A stretch of DNA of 60,625 bases. Origin: GCA-2725625 sp964574215 (GTDB lineage Bacteria > Pseudomonadota > Alphaproteobacteria > Rhodospirillales > UBA2165). A model generated the notes under the pieces. It had not been told where the DNA came from. It did no database searches and saw only the letters and a program-made list of their open reading frames with translations. The position numbers were made by a program, and so were the translations under genes. The first letter of the stretch is position 1; every line of letters starts with the position of its first letter. Where the stretch lies: positions 1-60,625 of the forward strand of contig CAZNLR010000030.1 of NCBI GenBank assembly GCA_964574215.1. The letters run 5' to 3'. This document shows positions 9,072 through 18,337 of this stretch, piece by piece.

Positions 9072-9860
9072 TTAGATATCTATGTCGCACCAGACGGGTG
9101 TGTGATCGGACGGTTTTTCCCATCCCCGCGGGGTCCGGTCGATACCCGAGGCCGTTAGCTGGTCGGCGGCGGCGGGTGATAGAAACAGGTGGTCGATGCG
9201 AATCCCATGATCCTTATTCCAAGCACCGCCGCGGTAATCCCAATGGGTGTAATGACCCTCTTCTCCATTGAGGGATCGGAAGGCCTCGGTCAGTCCGAGA
9301 AACTGCAGCTTCCGCCAGGCGGCGCGGCATTCCGGTTGATACAGGGCGTCTTCTAGCCAGTCGTTGGCATCGTATGCATCCTCATCCTCCGGGATAACGT
9401 TGTAATCGCCGCCCAGAACGAGGGCGTCCTCGGATGCCAGGAGTTCTTTGGTGTGACTATAAAGCCGCTCCATGAAGGCCAGTTTGTATTTGAACTTCTC
9501 GCTTTTACCGGCCCCGTCGTTGACCGGATTGCCGTTGGGAAAGTAGATCGACGCAACCCGCAGATTGGCCGTGAACCCTTCGATATAGCGGGCCTGTTCA
9601 TCGGCGGGATCGCCCGGCAGTTCTTTTTCTTCCACATCAATGGGTGATTTGGACAGAATGGCCACACCGTTATAAGTCTTCTGGCCGGCGACGGCGACGT
9701 TGTAGCCTTTGTCTTCGATTTCCATGGCGGGAAAGTTTTCGGCCAGGCATTTCAATTCCTGCAGCAGTACGATATCCGGAGAAAAATCTTCCAGCCATCG
9801 CAGCAAATGGGGCAGACGTGCTTTAACCGAGTTGACGTTCCAGGAAGCGACTTTAACCAT
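9072..9860 (-). CDS. xthA: Exodeoxyribonuclease III / AP endonuclease
   Basis: A 262-residue enzyme of the exonuclease III family, normal length. It starts VKVASWNVNSVKARLPHLL, has the metal-binding glutamate in LLQELKC, the GGDYNVIP motif and the C-terminal SDHTPVWCDI catalytic His/Asp. It cleaves the backbone at abasic sites and digests 3' ends during DNA base-excision repair. It converges on the kinase gene with only 12 bases between stops, and the Fe-S gene lies 30 bases upstream on the same strand. Confidence 0.96.
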   Translation of the reverse strand: MVKVASWNVNSVKARLPHLLRWLEDFSPDIVLLQELKCLAENFPAMEIEDKGYNVAVAGQKTYNGVAILSKSPIDVEEKELPGDPADEQARYIEGFTANLRVASIYFPNGNPVNDGAGKSEKFKYKLAFMERLYSHTKELLASEDALVLGGDYNVIPEDEDAYDANDWLEDALYQPECRAAWRKLQFLGLTEAFRSLNGEEGHYTHWDYRGGAWNKDHGIRIDHLFLSPAAADQLTASGIDRTPRGWEKPSDHTPVWCDIDI

Positions 9861-9890
9861 GAATTGGGTTTAGCACAGGGAAGGCGAAGG

Positions 9891-10229
9891 CTAAACGGCA
9901 AATGAGACGCCGCAGCCGCAGGACGCGGTGGCGTTGGGGATATTCAGCTTGAAGGCCGCGCCCATCAAATCGTCGACGTAGTCGACTTCCGTATTGCCGA
10001 GAATTTCGAGTGACATTTCGTCGACCACAACTTTGATCCCATGATCCTCGAACACCAGATCGTCGTCGTTGCTTTCGTCGTCCAAATCGAACCCGTAGGA
10101 AAATCCCGAACACCCGCCGGCGGACACGGCGATACGCAGCATGAGGTTCTCGTCGCCTTGGGCTGCGATTAATTCCCCGACGCGTTTGGCGGCGCTCTGA
10201 GTAATCGATATGGCGTTCGTTTCGGACAT
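9891..10229 (-). CDS. erpA: Iron-sulfur cluster insertion protein, ErpA/IscA (HesB) family
   Basis: A 112-residue A-type Fe-S carrier with the three invariant cysteines: one in SAGGCSGFSYGF and two in the C-terminal SCGCGVSFAV. It accepts clusters from the assembly scaffold and passes them to target apoproteins. Alphaproteobacteria usually place an erpA-like gene beside xthA and dgt, as here, which supports ErpA rather than a sulfur-oxidation or nitrogen-fixation paralog. Between the first Cys and the CGC motif there is an acidic stretch (DDESNDDDL). Family is certain; the ErpA versus IscA label is moderately certain. Confidence 0.9.
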   Translation of the reverse strand: MSETNAISITQSAAKRVGELIAAQGDENLMLRIAVSAGGCSGFSYGFDLDDESNDDDLVFEDHGIKVVVDEMSLEILGNTEVDYVDDLMGAAFKLNIPNATASCGCGVSFAV

Positions 10230-10326
10230 AAAATTTATCTGGGCACTTTCATCAACGATTGCAAAATAATAACAGTTCGCAGTTGATATGTAAGCCGGAA
10301 ATCGGGATTGTCAATCAGGGGCGGAT

Positions 10327-10824
10327 TTAAGGCTTGTATTGAAATTGGTTGGTGACCGGCGTTTTCACTTTGTCCAGACTGGTAACGGTGACAAATCCGC
10401 CCAGCAAAATCGCGCCAATCATAATTGACAGAATAATGAAGCGATGGACATTGGCCTCCAACTTTGACTTCTTTTTCCGAATGGCGCGGAATGCGCTGGA
10501 GTAAAGCTTTTCGACAGCGACAATTTTCTGCAATTCCGTGTGCTGCCAGAACTGAAAAATGATCAGTAATGATATGGCCGCCATGCCGGTAAACAAAACG
10601 CCGAGCTTCAGAATTTTAACGTAGTCTTCCTGGTTGGATACATACCTCACTAAAGCGATAACCACGAAAAACATGACCAATGACGAGGCGACGGCTTTCC
10701 ACTGAATGGATTTCGCATACAGGATCGTACGCGTGGCATCTTCGTAAATCAGCCCGACTTCCCGGTGCGTCGATTCGTCAAGTTCCGAAGGCGTGATTTC
10801 CCTTTTGTCTTCATCATCAGCCAT
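10327..10824 (-). CDS. Small membrane protein of unknown function
   Basis: A 165-residue protein I do not recognise. The first 40 residues are charged and soluble (DEDKREITPSELDESTHREV). Three hydrophobic segments follow at about 47-65, 77-97 and 128-150, with a basic loop (FRAIRKKKSKLE) between the second and third. By the positive-inside rule that basic loop should be cytoplasmic. It sits on minus between erpA and the divergent dgt gene, with no RNA-type signal around it. The coding call rests on length, codon regularity and a plausible membrane protein pattern. Confidence 0.7.
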   Translation of the reverse strand: MADDEDKREITPSELDESTHREVGLIYEDATRTILYAKSIQWKAVASSLVMFFVVIALVRYVSNQEDYVKILKLGVLFTGMAAISLLIIFQFWQHTELQKIVAVEKLYSSAFRAIRKKKSKLEANVHRFIILSIMIGAILLGGFVTVTSLDKVKTPVTNQFQYKP

Positions 10825-11027
10825 GATGGAAATCCCTCAATCTGTATAATTCACTACAAACCCCAACAACGGCGGGTAGATTATACCAGGGAAGTGTCTA
10901 AGACGTTAATAAATTGGGGAAGTAATTTGCCGAAGAATCACTTTGGCTACCCGAAACCTGAACCGTTGCGGTCTTTCGGCCTTCCCGGTACTTTAAGTCA
11001 CTGGAATAAAAAGAAAGAAACGATCTG

Positions 11028-12206
11028 ATGGAAAATATCCCATCCGCTCCTTATGCCTGTGATCCGGCTCAGAGCCGGGGGCGTTATTATGCGGAACCGG
11101 AAAGTGCGACGCGGTCTTGTTTTCAGCGGGACCGGGACCGGATCATTCACTCGGCGGCGTTCCGGCGGCTGGAATACAAGACCCAGGTTTTCGTTAATCA
11201 TGAAGGGGATCATTACCGGACGCGCCTGACCCACAGCCTCGAAGTGGCGCAAATCGCCCGGTCCATCGCCCGCTCTCTGGGCCTCAATGAGGATTTGGCG
11301 GAGGCCTTGGCCTTGGCCCACGATTTGGGGCATCCGCCTTTTGGTCACGCCGGAGAGGACGCGCTGGCCGAATTGATGACGCCCTTCGGTGGTTTCGATC
11401 ACAATGCCCAGTCTCTCTCCGTGGTAACCCGGCTGGAAGCACGCTATCCGGAACATGATGGGCTCAACCTGACCTGGGAAACATTGGAAGGTGTGGTCAA
11501 GCATAACGGCCCCTTGCTGACCCAGACGGGCGCCGGCGATCTGCCCCGGGAAATTCGCGAGCACAATGAAATTTACGACTTGGAGTTGGCCACCTATGCC
11601 AGCGCCGAGGCTCAGGCGGCGGCGCTGGCCGACGATATTGCCTACAATAACCATGACATCGACGACGGCTTGCGGGCCAATCTTTTTTCCATCGAAGACC
11701 TCTACGAGCTTGAACTGGTGGGCGACATTTTTTTGGCTGTCCGGGAGGAATATCCCGGCATTTCTAGATCCCGGGTCATTCACGAAGCCGTGCGGCGCCT
11801 GATCGGCGAAATGGTGACGGATTGTTTGACAGAATCGCAGCAGCGTTTAAAAGAAACCTCGCCGTCTTCGGTGGAAGAGCTGCGCGCCCTGAAACTGCCG
11901 ATGATCGCTTTTTCCGAGCGCATGCGCGATATCGACAAGGCCCTGAAACGTTTCCTATTCGAGAATATGTACCGCCACTACAAAATGAACCGCATGACCA
12001 GCAAGGCCCACCGCGTGGTGCGGGATTTGTTTTCCGTCCTGTTGGCCGAACCCCGGAGCCTGCCCACCGAATGGGCGCGCAAATCGGGAGACCCCGCCAG
12101 CGAACAGACGGCCCGGGTGGTGGCCGACTATATCGCGGGAATGACCGACCGGTTCGCGCTTGATGAACACGCCAAACTGATCGACGTCCAGGCCCGAACA
12201 TCATGA
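11028..12206 (+). CDS. dgt: dGTP triphosphohydrolase-like HD-domain protein
   Basis: A 392-residue HD-domain phosphohydrolase. The metal-binding residues are visible: H69 in TRLTHSLEVAQIAR, H98-D99 in LALAHDLGHPPFGHAG, and a later aspartate in ADDIAYNNHDIDDG. Enzymes of this type remove triphosphate from dGTP or other dNTPs and control nucleotide pools. The length matches the shorter type-2 dgt subgroup usual in Alphaproteobacteria. Its last four bases (ATGA) overlap the argS start, so the two are translationally coupled. It is the first gene of the dgt-argS-SPOR-nagZ-scpAB block. Confidence 0.95.
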   Translation: MENIPSAPYACDPAQSRGRYYAEPESATRSCFQRDRDRIIHSAAFRRLEYKTQVFVNHEGDHYRTRLTHSLEVAQIARSIARSLGLNEDLAEALALAHDLGHPPFGHAGEDALAELMTPFGGFDHNAQSLSVVTRLEARYPEHDGLNLTWETLEGVVKHNGPLLTQTGAGDLPREIREHNEIYDLELATYASAEAQAAALADDIAYNNHDIDDGLRANLFSIEDLYELELVGDIFLAVREEYPGISRSRVIHEAVRRLIGEMVTDCLTESQQRLKETSPSSVEELRALKLPMIAFSERMRDIDKALKRFLFENMYRHYKMNRMTSKAHRVVRDLFSVLLAEPRSLPTEWARKSGDPASEQTARVVADYIAGMTDRFALDEHAKLIDVQARTS

Positions 12207-13957
12207 ATCATTTTGAATATCTGCGGGAAAAAATCCTCGCTATCCTCGGCTCCCTAGTCGACGCCGGAACGCTGCCCGTAGGAACGGACTTTTCCCGCGT
12301 CAATGTGGAGCCGACCCGTGATCCCGCTCACGGCGACATTGCCACCAACGCCGCCATGGTACTGGCCAAGCCGGCAGGCCTGAAACCGCACGATCTGGCC
12401 GGCGGCATTGTCGACGAACTCAACGGTTTGGAGGACGTGACCGGCGCTGATATCGCCGGTCCGGGCTTTATTAATATCGTTCTCAGTAACGATTTCTGGT
12501 ATGCGCGTCTGGCCGAAATTCTTCAGTCCGGCACGGCCTATGGCAACTCGATCATCGGACAGGGGCGGGCGGTCAACGTCGAGTACGTTTCCGCCAATCC
12601 TACCGGTCCCATGCATGTAGGACACGGGCGCGGCGCCGTGGTGGGCGACGTGCTGGCCAATCTGCTGGCTAAGGCCGGGTTCGAGGTCACCAAGGAATAT
12701 TATATTAACGACGCCGGCGCTCAGGTGGACGCACTGGCCCGCTCCCTTCACTTCCGCTACCGGGAAGCACTGGGCGAGAATGTGGGCGAGATACCCGAGG
12801 ATTTGTATCCGGGCGATTATTTGATCGCACCGGCGAAAAAGCTGGCGGCGGATGATGGCGACAAATGGTCCCATGCCGGCCGGGAGGCGTGGTTGGATTT
12901 GTTCCGATCCACCGCCGCCGACGCCATGATGGATTTGATCCGGGATGATCTGGCGGCTCTGGGGGTCGAACACGCGGTTTTTAGTTCGGAGCGGGAACTG
13001 GTTCGGCAAGGCGGCGTCGACCGGGTCATCGATACTTTGGAAGAGCGGGGGTTGATTTATACCGGTGTGCTGGAGCCGCCCAAGGGTAAAAAGCCTGACG
13101 ATTGGGAGCCCCGGCCCCAGACCCTGTTCAAGGCCACCGATTTTGGTGACGATGTGGATCGTCCGGTCAAGAAATCGGACGGCTCCTGGACCTATTTCGC
13201 CACCGATATGGCCTACCATCTGGACAAGTTCCAGCGCGGCTTTACCGAGATGATCGACGTCTGGGGCGCCGATCACGGCGGCTATGTCAAACGCATGCAG
13301 GCCGCCGTCAAAGCCCTGACCGAAAAGGGCGGCGAACTGGATGTGAAGCTCTGCCAGATGGTGAACCTGATGGAAGACGGCGAGCCGGTGAAAATGTCGA
13401 AACGCGCCGGGACCTTCGTGACCTTGCGCGAGGTCATCGATCAGGTGGGTAAAGACGTTGTGCGTTTTATCATGCTCACCCGCAAAAACGACGCTCAACT
13501 GGATTTCGACCTCACCAAGGTGTTGGAGCAAAGCCGGGACAACCCGGTTTTCTATGTCCAATATTCCCATGCCCGCTGCCGGTCGGTAATGCGTCATGCC
13601 GCTGACATGTTCGAGGACGCCGATTTTTCTCCGGCGCGGCTGCTCGAAGCGAATTTCGAGCACTTAACCGATTCGGCTGAACTTGACTTGATCAAGATGA
13701 TGGCTAGCTGGCCCCGGGTCGTCGAAAGCGCCGCGGAAGCGCACGAACCGCACCGTATCGCTTATTTTTTGCATGACCTTTCGTCGCTGTTTCATGCATT
13801 ATGGACCAAAGGCAGTAAGGAGGACACCAGCTTGCGATTCCTGACCGAAGACGATCTTGAACTGACGTCGGCGCGTCTCGCCATGGTATCCGCTTTGACG
13901 ACGGTTATCGCCTCGGGTTTGCAGGTGATGGGCGTGGTGCCGGTTGAGGAGATGTAG
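12203..13957 (+). CDS. argS: Arginyl-tRNA synthetase
   Basis: A 584-residue class I aminoacyl-tRNA synthetase, normal length, that charges tRNA-Arg. The HIGH-type motif appears as HVGH at 138-141 within SANPTGPMHVGHGRG, and the KMSKR signature at 397-401 in VKMSKRAGTFVTL. The N-terminal Arg-tRNA-synthetase-specific domain and the C-terminal DALR anticodon-binding domain (PVFYVQYSHARCRSVMRHA onward) are present. It overlaps dgt by four bases, and the SPOR gene follows two bases after its stop. Confidence 0.98.
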   Translation: MNHFEYLREKILAILGSLVDAGTLPVGTDFSRVNVEPTRDPAHGDIATNAAMVLAKPAGLKPHDLAGGIVDELNGLEDVTGADIAGPGFINIVLSNDFWYARLAEILQSGTAYGNSIIGQGRAVNVEYVSANPTGPMHVGHGRGAVVGDVLANLLAKAGFEVTKEYYINDAGAQVDALARSLHFRYREALGENVGEIPEDLYPGDYLIAPAKKLAADDGDKWSHAGREAWLDLFRSTAADAMMDLIRDDLAALGVEHAVFSSERELVRQGGVDRVIDTLEERGLIYTGVLEPPKGKKPDDWEPRPQTLFKATDFGDDVDRPVKKSDGSWTYFATDMAYHLDKFQRGFTEMIDVWGADHGGYVKRMQAAVKALTEKGGELDVKLCQMVNLMEDGEPVKMSKRAGTFVTLREVIDQVGKDVVRFIMLTRKNDAQLDFDLTKVLEQSRDNPVFYVQYSHARCRSVMRHAADMFEDADFSPARLLEANFEHLTDSAELDLIKMMASWPRVVESAAEAHEPHRIAYFLHDLSSLFHALWTKGSKEDTSLRFLTEDDLELTSARLAMVSALTTVIASGLQVMGVVPVEEM

Positions 13958-13959
13958 CG

Positions 13960-15075
13960 ATGGCCCCAGAGAACCCGGATAACGATGGTCCAAAAAAAGG
14001 AGAACCGGGCGGTTCGGAAAAAATTGAACCTGAATTGGGGCCCAAACCGGAAGCCAATTCGGATCAGGATCCCAGTGGTGGCGAGGATGGCGAGGAGTGG
14101 TATGAGGCTTCGGCGCAGGAAGAAGACCCGCCGCTGGAGGAAATTCCCGATCTGAACGATGACGAGTTGAAATCGGATACCTTGGAATTCGAGCAGGTAA
14201 GCCGGCGCCGCCCTCAAAAAAAGGGGGGATTAAAGTGGATCATTCTGGTCCTGGTTGCCAGCGGCGGCGCCTATGCTGCCTGGGACAAATGGGGTGACGA
14301 ACTGATCGGTCGGAAACCGGACGAATTGCCCTTGGTGCGCGCCGCGGAAGGTCCCATGAAAGTCAGGCCGGAACAGCCGGGCGGTATCGACATTCCCAAC
14401 CGCGATAAGCTGGTTTACGACCGCCTGGAAAAGAAACCGCCGGAAGCCGGTACCGAAAATCTGTTGCCGAGGCCGGAAGTGCCGCTGCCGCCCCCGAAAG
14501 AAAAACCGCAAGATAAAGCGGAGGTGACGCCTCAGCCTGAAGATAAAGTGCAAGCGTCTCAGCAATCTGGATCAGCATCGCCAAATACTCCGGATAAGAC
14601 CGAAGCGGGAGGTTCAAAGGCTGTTGATAGCGTGACAGAATCGCCGACCGTGAAAAAGAGCGCGCCGCCAACGGTCGAGGAGGTAAAAGCCGCCAGCAAA
14701 CCCGATCCGGCGCCGGCGCCACCGCCGGTGAAAAAGCCTGAACCGGTAAAAACCGAACCTGCCGGGGTGGCGGCGAAAACCAATGCAAAAGCGCCAGCCG
14801 CCGCTAAGACGTCCGCCGGCAGCGGGTATCAAATCCAACTCGCCGCCGTACGGCAACAAGACGCCGCCAAGCGTGAATGGCAACGTCTCAGCAAAAAACA
14901 CGCCAATCTGCTGGGCTCATTATCGTTGAATGTGGTCCGGGCCGATCTCGGAAAGAAAGGAATTTTCTATCGTTTGCGTGCCGGACCGCTGGCTGATTTG
15001 GCGAGCGCGAAAACTCTTTGCCAGGCGCTGGTCAAGCAAAAGGTCGGCTGCCTCGTAATTCGTCCCAAGAAATAG
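13960..15075 (+). CDS. SPOR-domain inner-membrane protein
   Basis: A 371-residue bitopic protein. The first 85 residues are cytoplasmic, acidic and Pro/Glu-rich. A single membrane helix (about 89-107, KWIILVLVASGGAYAAWD) follows, then a long Pro/Lys/Ala-rich periplasmic linker and a C-terminal SPOR domain (about 287-371, GYQIQLAAVRQQDAAKREW). SPOR domains bind denuded peptidoglycan strands at the division septum. Its place between argS and nagZ is conserved in Alphaproteobacteria and fits a cell-wall or division role. It starts two bases after the argS stop, and nagZ starts two bases after its own stop. Confidence 0.93.
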   Translation: MAPENPDNDGPKKGEPGGSEKIEPELGPKPEANSDQDPSGGEDGEEWYEASAQEEDPPLEEIPDLNDDELKSDTLEFEQVSRRRPQKKGGLKWIILVLVASGGAYAAWDKWGDELIGRKPDELPLVRAAEGPMKVRPEQPGGIDIPNRDKLVYDRLEKKPPEAGTENLLPRPEVPLPPPKEKPQDKAEVTPQPEDKVQASQQSGSASPNTPDKTEAGGSKAVDSVTESPTVKKSAPPTVEEVKAASKPDPAPAPPPVKKPEPVKTEPAGVAAKTNAKAPAAAKTSAGSGYQIQLAAVRQQDAAKREWQRLSKKHANLLGSLSLNVVRADLGKKGIFYRLRAGPLADLASAKTLCQALVKQKVGCLVIRPKK

Positions 15076-15077
15076 CG

Positions 15078-16109
15078 ATGGGCGGCGCCAGCACCAACGC
15101 GGTAATTTTCGGGTGCGCAGGCCCCGAACTCAGGTCTGAGGAAAAGGCGTTATTTGCTGATGCCAATCCGGCAGGCTTCATTTTGTTTGCACGCAATTGC
15201 CAATCACCGTCTCAGCTTTGTAAATTAGTCGATGATCTCCGTGCCAGCACGGACGATTTCGCGGCGCCGATATTGATCGACCAGGAAGGGGGGAGGGTGG
15301 TCCGCATGAAACCACCCCATTGGCGGCATCCTCCTGCTGCCGCGAAATTTGCCGCGCTGGCCCAAGTCGATGCAATCGCCGGCCAGGAGGCGGCGATGCT
15401 GAATGCCATGGTGATCGGCCGGGAATTGCATGAATGCTGTATAACAGTTGATTGCCTGCCCGTTCTCGACGTGCCTCAGGAAAATGCAGATCCCGTTATC
15501 GGTGACCGTGCTTTGGGCGTGGACCCGGAACAAATTGCACTATTGGGAAGGGCCGTCTGTGATGGGCTGCTAAAAAGCGGCGTTTTGCCTGTTATCAAAC
15601 ATATTCCCGGCCACGGAAGGGCGGACGTAGACAGTCACGAGCTGTTGCCGGTGGTCAGTGCTTCCCGGAAGGAACTTAGCGACGTTGATTTTGCGCCGTT
15701 TACCAGTTTAGCGGATATGCCATTAGCAATGACCGCCCACGTAGTTTACCCGGCAATTGATAGAGAAAATCCGGCCACGGCCTCCCAGACAGTCATCCAA
15801 GAAATCATCCGCGGTGAAATTGGCTTCGACGGTGTTTTATTGTCAGACGACATTTGCATGAAAGCGTTGAGTGGCAGTTTCGGTGAACGGACTGTTCGAC
15901 CCCTTGAGGCTGGTTGCGATATTGTCCTCCACTGCAGTGGCGATATGGATGAAATGCGGGAAGTCGCCGCCGCTGTGCCCAAATTGACCGACGCCGGTGA
16001 TCGGCGCTTGCAAGCAGCACTGGATAGGTTACATGAGCCGGAGGGATTCGATGTGGCCGAGGCGCTGGCGCGTCTGGAGGAATTGTTCAGGATTTTACCC
16101 GGCGAATGA
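15078..16109 (+). CDS. nagZ: Beta-N-acetylhexosaminidase, glycoside hydrolase family 3 (NagZ)
   Basis: A 343-residue cytoplasmic enzyme that removes GlcNAc from anhydro-muropeptides in peptidoglycan recycling. Hallmarks: the LIDQEGGRVVRM segment, the KHIPGHGRADVDSH loop (K174-H175 onward) that holds the acid/base His-Asp dyad, and the nucleophile Asp in FDGVLLSDDICMKAL. The start at 15078 is chosen because the family N-terminus begins there; an in-frame ATG 60 bases upstream lies inside the SPOR gene and adds a non-family extension. The last four bases overlap the next gene. Confidence 0.95.
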   Translation: MGGASTNAVIFGCAGPELRSEEKALFADANPAGFILFARNCQSPSQLCKLVDDLRASTDDFAAPILIDQEGGRVVRMKPPHWRHPPAAAKFAALAQVDAIAGQEAAMLNAMVIGRELHECCITVDCLPVLDVPQENADPVIGDRALGVDPEQIALLGRAVCDGLLKSGVLPVIKHIPGHGRADVDSHELLPVVSASRKELSDVDFAPFTSLADMPLAMTAHVVYPAIDRENPATASQTVIQEIIRGEIGFDGVLLSDDICMKALSGSFGERTVRPLEAGCDIVLHCSGDMDEMREVAAAVPKLTDAGDRRLQAALDRLHEPEGFDVAEALARLEELFRILPGE

Positions 16110-16798
16110 TGGACGAAAATTCTCTGCTATTTAAAATTTCCACATGGTTGCTGCCGATCATGTTTGCCGTCGTGCTGCACGAAACGGCCCACGGTTTTGT
16201 CGCCTGGAAATTCGGAGACGACACCGCCAAACGCCAGGGCCGGCTGACGTTGAACCCCATACGGCACATTGATCCCTTCGGCACGGTTATCCTGCCCGCC
16301 ATGCTGTTGCTGGTGACCGGCGGCAAAATGTCATTCGGCTATGCCAAGCCGGTGCCGGTGGCGTTCTGGAAACTCAACAGTCCTCGGCGGGACATGGTTT
16401 TCGTCGCGCTTGCCGGACCGGCGACAAATCTGATTCTCGCGATTCTGTCGGCTGCTTTGTTTCACACGCTGGTTTATTTGCCCGGATGGAGTCACACCTG
16501 GGTTGCCGCCAACTTGACCATGTCGGTGTTTTTCAACCTAATCCTTTGTATTTTCAACATGATTCCGATTCCGCCCCTGGATGGCGGCAGGGTGGCCGTC
16601 GGAATATTGCCCGACCCATTGTCCGGGCAGCTTGCGCGGTTGGAACGGGCCGGCTTTGCTATTATTCTAGGAGCGTTATTTCTATTGCCGTTTGTCGGCG
16701 ATTTGGTGGGCCGGGAGCTTAACATTTTTTGGTGGATTGTCGGCCAACCCGCGCTTGAATTGGCGCGAATTATATTCAGTCTGGTCGGTGTGGGATAA
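16106..16798 (+). CDS. Site-2 protease family (M50) membrane metalloprotease
   Basis: A 230-residue polytopic membrane protein with the zinc motif HETAH at residues 25-29 and the second M50 motif NMIPIPPLDGGR, whose Asp is the third metal ligand. It lacks PDZ domains, so it belongs to the compact M50B group rather than RseP. Such proteases cut substrates within the membrane; the substrate here is unknown. The start overlaps the nagZ stop by four bases, and scpA begins three bases after its stop, so it is embedded in the operon. Confidence 0.93.
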   Translation: MMDENSLLFKISTWLLPIMFAVVLHETAHGFVAWKFGDDTAKRQGRLTLNPIRHIDPFGTVILPAMLLLVTGGKMSFGYAKPVPVAFWKLNSPRRDMVFVALAGPATNLILAILSAALFHTLVYLPGWSHTWVAANLTMSVFFNLILCIFNMIPIPPLDGGRVAVGILPDPLSGQLARLERAGFAIILGALFLLPFVGDLVGRELNIFWWIVGQPALELARIIFSLVGVG

Positions 16799-16801
16799 AG
16801 A

Positions 16802-17596
16802 ATGTCGGATGAAATTGACGATTTCGAAGAAGAGGAGCGGGTCATTGCGGCACCGGGCACCGAACTCGTCGTCGATGTCGGCGGTTTTGAAGGACCCATC
16901 GACGTCCTGCTGACACTTGCCCGCGATCAGAAAGTCGATTTGACGCAGATATCGATCCTCGAATTGGCAGACCAGTATCTTCTATGGGTGGCGGCGATCC
17001 GCCGCTCTAATTTGGAGCTGGCGGCCGATTATCTGGTGATGGCGGCCTGGCTCGCCTACCTTAAATCCCGCCTGCTATTGCCCGACCTTTCCGAGGAAGA
17101 TGAACCGACCGGCGAGGAAATGGCAGACGCATTGGCATTCCAACTTCGTCGTCTAGAGGGCATGCAGGACGCCGGGGCACGGCTGATGGCCCGACCCCAA
17201 CTGGGTAAGGAGTTTTTCAAGCGGGGCGAAACGGAGAGGTTCGGCTACAACTCGACATCGGTGTTCGAGGTTACCCTGTTTGATCTGCTCAGCGCTTACG
17301 GAGAACACACCCACCGGTCGAACGTTAAGACACTGCATATTCAGGGGTCGGACCTTTATTCGCCGGACGATATATTGCATCAGTTGACCGCCATACTGGG
17401 TAAGATGGTCGATTGGTCCCGCATCGAGCAATTTCTTCCCGTCGAATTGCGGGGCGATATCGTCAGCCGGTCGGCCATGTCGTCTACACTGGTGGCTGTA
17501 CTGCAACTGACCAAGGACGGAAAGATGCAAATGCGGCAGGGGGAAAATTTTGGCCCCATTTTTATCCGGGCGGCTGATCGGGCGAACGAAAGTTAA
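16802..17596 (+). CDS. scpA: Segregation and condensation protein A (ScpA kleisin)
   Basis: A 264-residue kleisin. The family N-terminal signature GFEGPIDVLLTLARDQKVDL appears early (about 28-47), followed by ISILELADQYL and AADYLVMAAWLAYLKSRLLLP. The C-terminal winged helix binds the SMC head. With ScpB it closes the SMC condensin ring that compacts and segregates the chromosome. It lies directly after the M50 protease gene and 31 bases before scpB. Length and motifs are normal. Confidence 0.96.
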   Translation: MSDEIDDFEEEERVIAAPGTELVVDVGGFEGPIDVLLTLARDQKVDLTQISILELADQYLLWVAAIRRSNLELAADYLVMAAWLAYLKSRLLLPDLSEEDEPTGEEMADALAFQLRRLEGMQDAGARLMARPQLGKEFFKRGETERFGYNSTSVFEVTLFDLLSAYGEHTHRSNVKTLHIQGSDLYSPDDILHQLTAILGKMVDWSRIEQFLPVELRGDIVSRSAMSSTLVAVLQLTKDGKMQMRQGENFGPIFIRAADRANES

Positions 17597-17627
17597 AATT
17601 AGAACTAGGTATGAAGAATAATATCGA

Positions 17628-18326
17628 ATGAGTGAAATTGACGGACAACATCTGAGACTTTTAGAGGCCCTCATCTTCGCCTCCGGAGAGCCGGTGCCGG
17701 AAAAAATTATGGAAGAGCGGCTTCCCGAAGGCGCCGACATCGCCGCCCTGTTGCAGGAATTGGCGGATCACTATGAAAACCGTGGTGTCAATCTGGTCAA
17801 GGTTGGTAAGAACTGGGCGTTCCGCACCGCGCCGGAACTGGGTCAGCAATTGATGGTGGACCGTGTGGTGACGCGGAAATTGTCGCGCGCCGCCGTCGAA
17901 ACTTTGGCGATTATCGCCTATCACCAACCGGTGACGCGGGCGGAAATCGAGGAGATCAGGGGCGTCGGGCTTAGCAAAGGCACTATGGACGTCTTGTTCG
18001 AAGCCGGTTGGATCAAACCCCGAGGCCGACGGCGTACACCGGGTAAGCCGGTGACCTGGGGATCAACCGATAAATTTCTCGATCAATTTGGTCTGGAAAG
18101 CCTAAATGATTTGCCCGGGCTGGACGATCTCAAGGCCGCCGGCCTTTTGGACAAAAGACCCGCCATCCAGACCCTGGGAACCCGCAGCCCGTTGGGCCCG
18201 AAAGCCGATCCCGATACGTTGGAGGAAGTGCCGGACGAAGGGAATGGCGAAGCCGAGCCCCTCGACCCGGATGACGGCCTTGACGACGGCGCCGTCGCTT
18301 TGCCGAGCGGCGTCGGGGCGGAGTAG
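17628..18326 (+). CDS. scpB: Segregation and condensation protein B (ScpB)
   Basis: A 232-residue ScpB with its two winged-helix domains: the first begins LRLLEALIFASGEPV, the second AAVETLAIIAYHQPVTRAEI and EEIRGVGLSKGTMDVLFEAG. ScpB dimers bind ScpA and modulate SMC ATPase activity. The C-terminal 40-50 residues are an acidic, Pro/Gly-rich tail, which varies in the family. Last gene of the dgt-scpB block; the next gene starts 11 bases downstream but is not usually part of it. Confidence 0.96.
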   Translation: MSEIDGQHLRLLEALIFASGEPVPEKIMEERLPEGADIAALLQELADHYENRGVNLVKVGKNWAFRTAPELGQQLMVDRVVTRKLSRAAVETLAIIAYHQPVTRAEIEEIRGVGLSKGTMDVLFEAGWIKPRGRRRTPGKPVTWGSTDKFLDQFGLESLNDLPGLDDLKAAGLLDKRPAIQTLGTRSPLGPKADPDTLEEVPDEGNGEAEPLDPDDGLDDGAVALPSGVGAE

Positions 18327-18337
18327 GGCGCCTTATC

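Noticed and set aside
12254..13663. 469-codon antisense frame across argS
   Set aside because: It lies wholly within argS, shows no family motifs and is explained by third-position GC bias.
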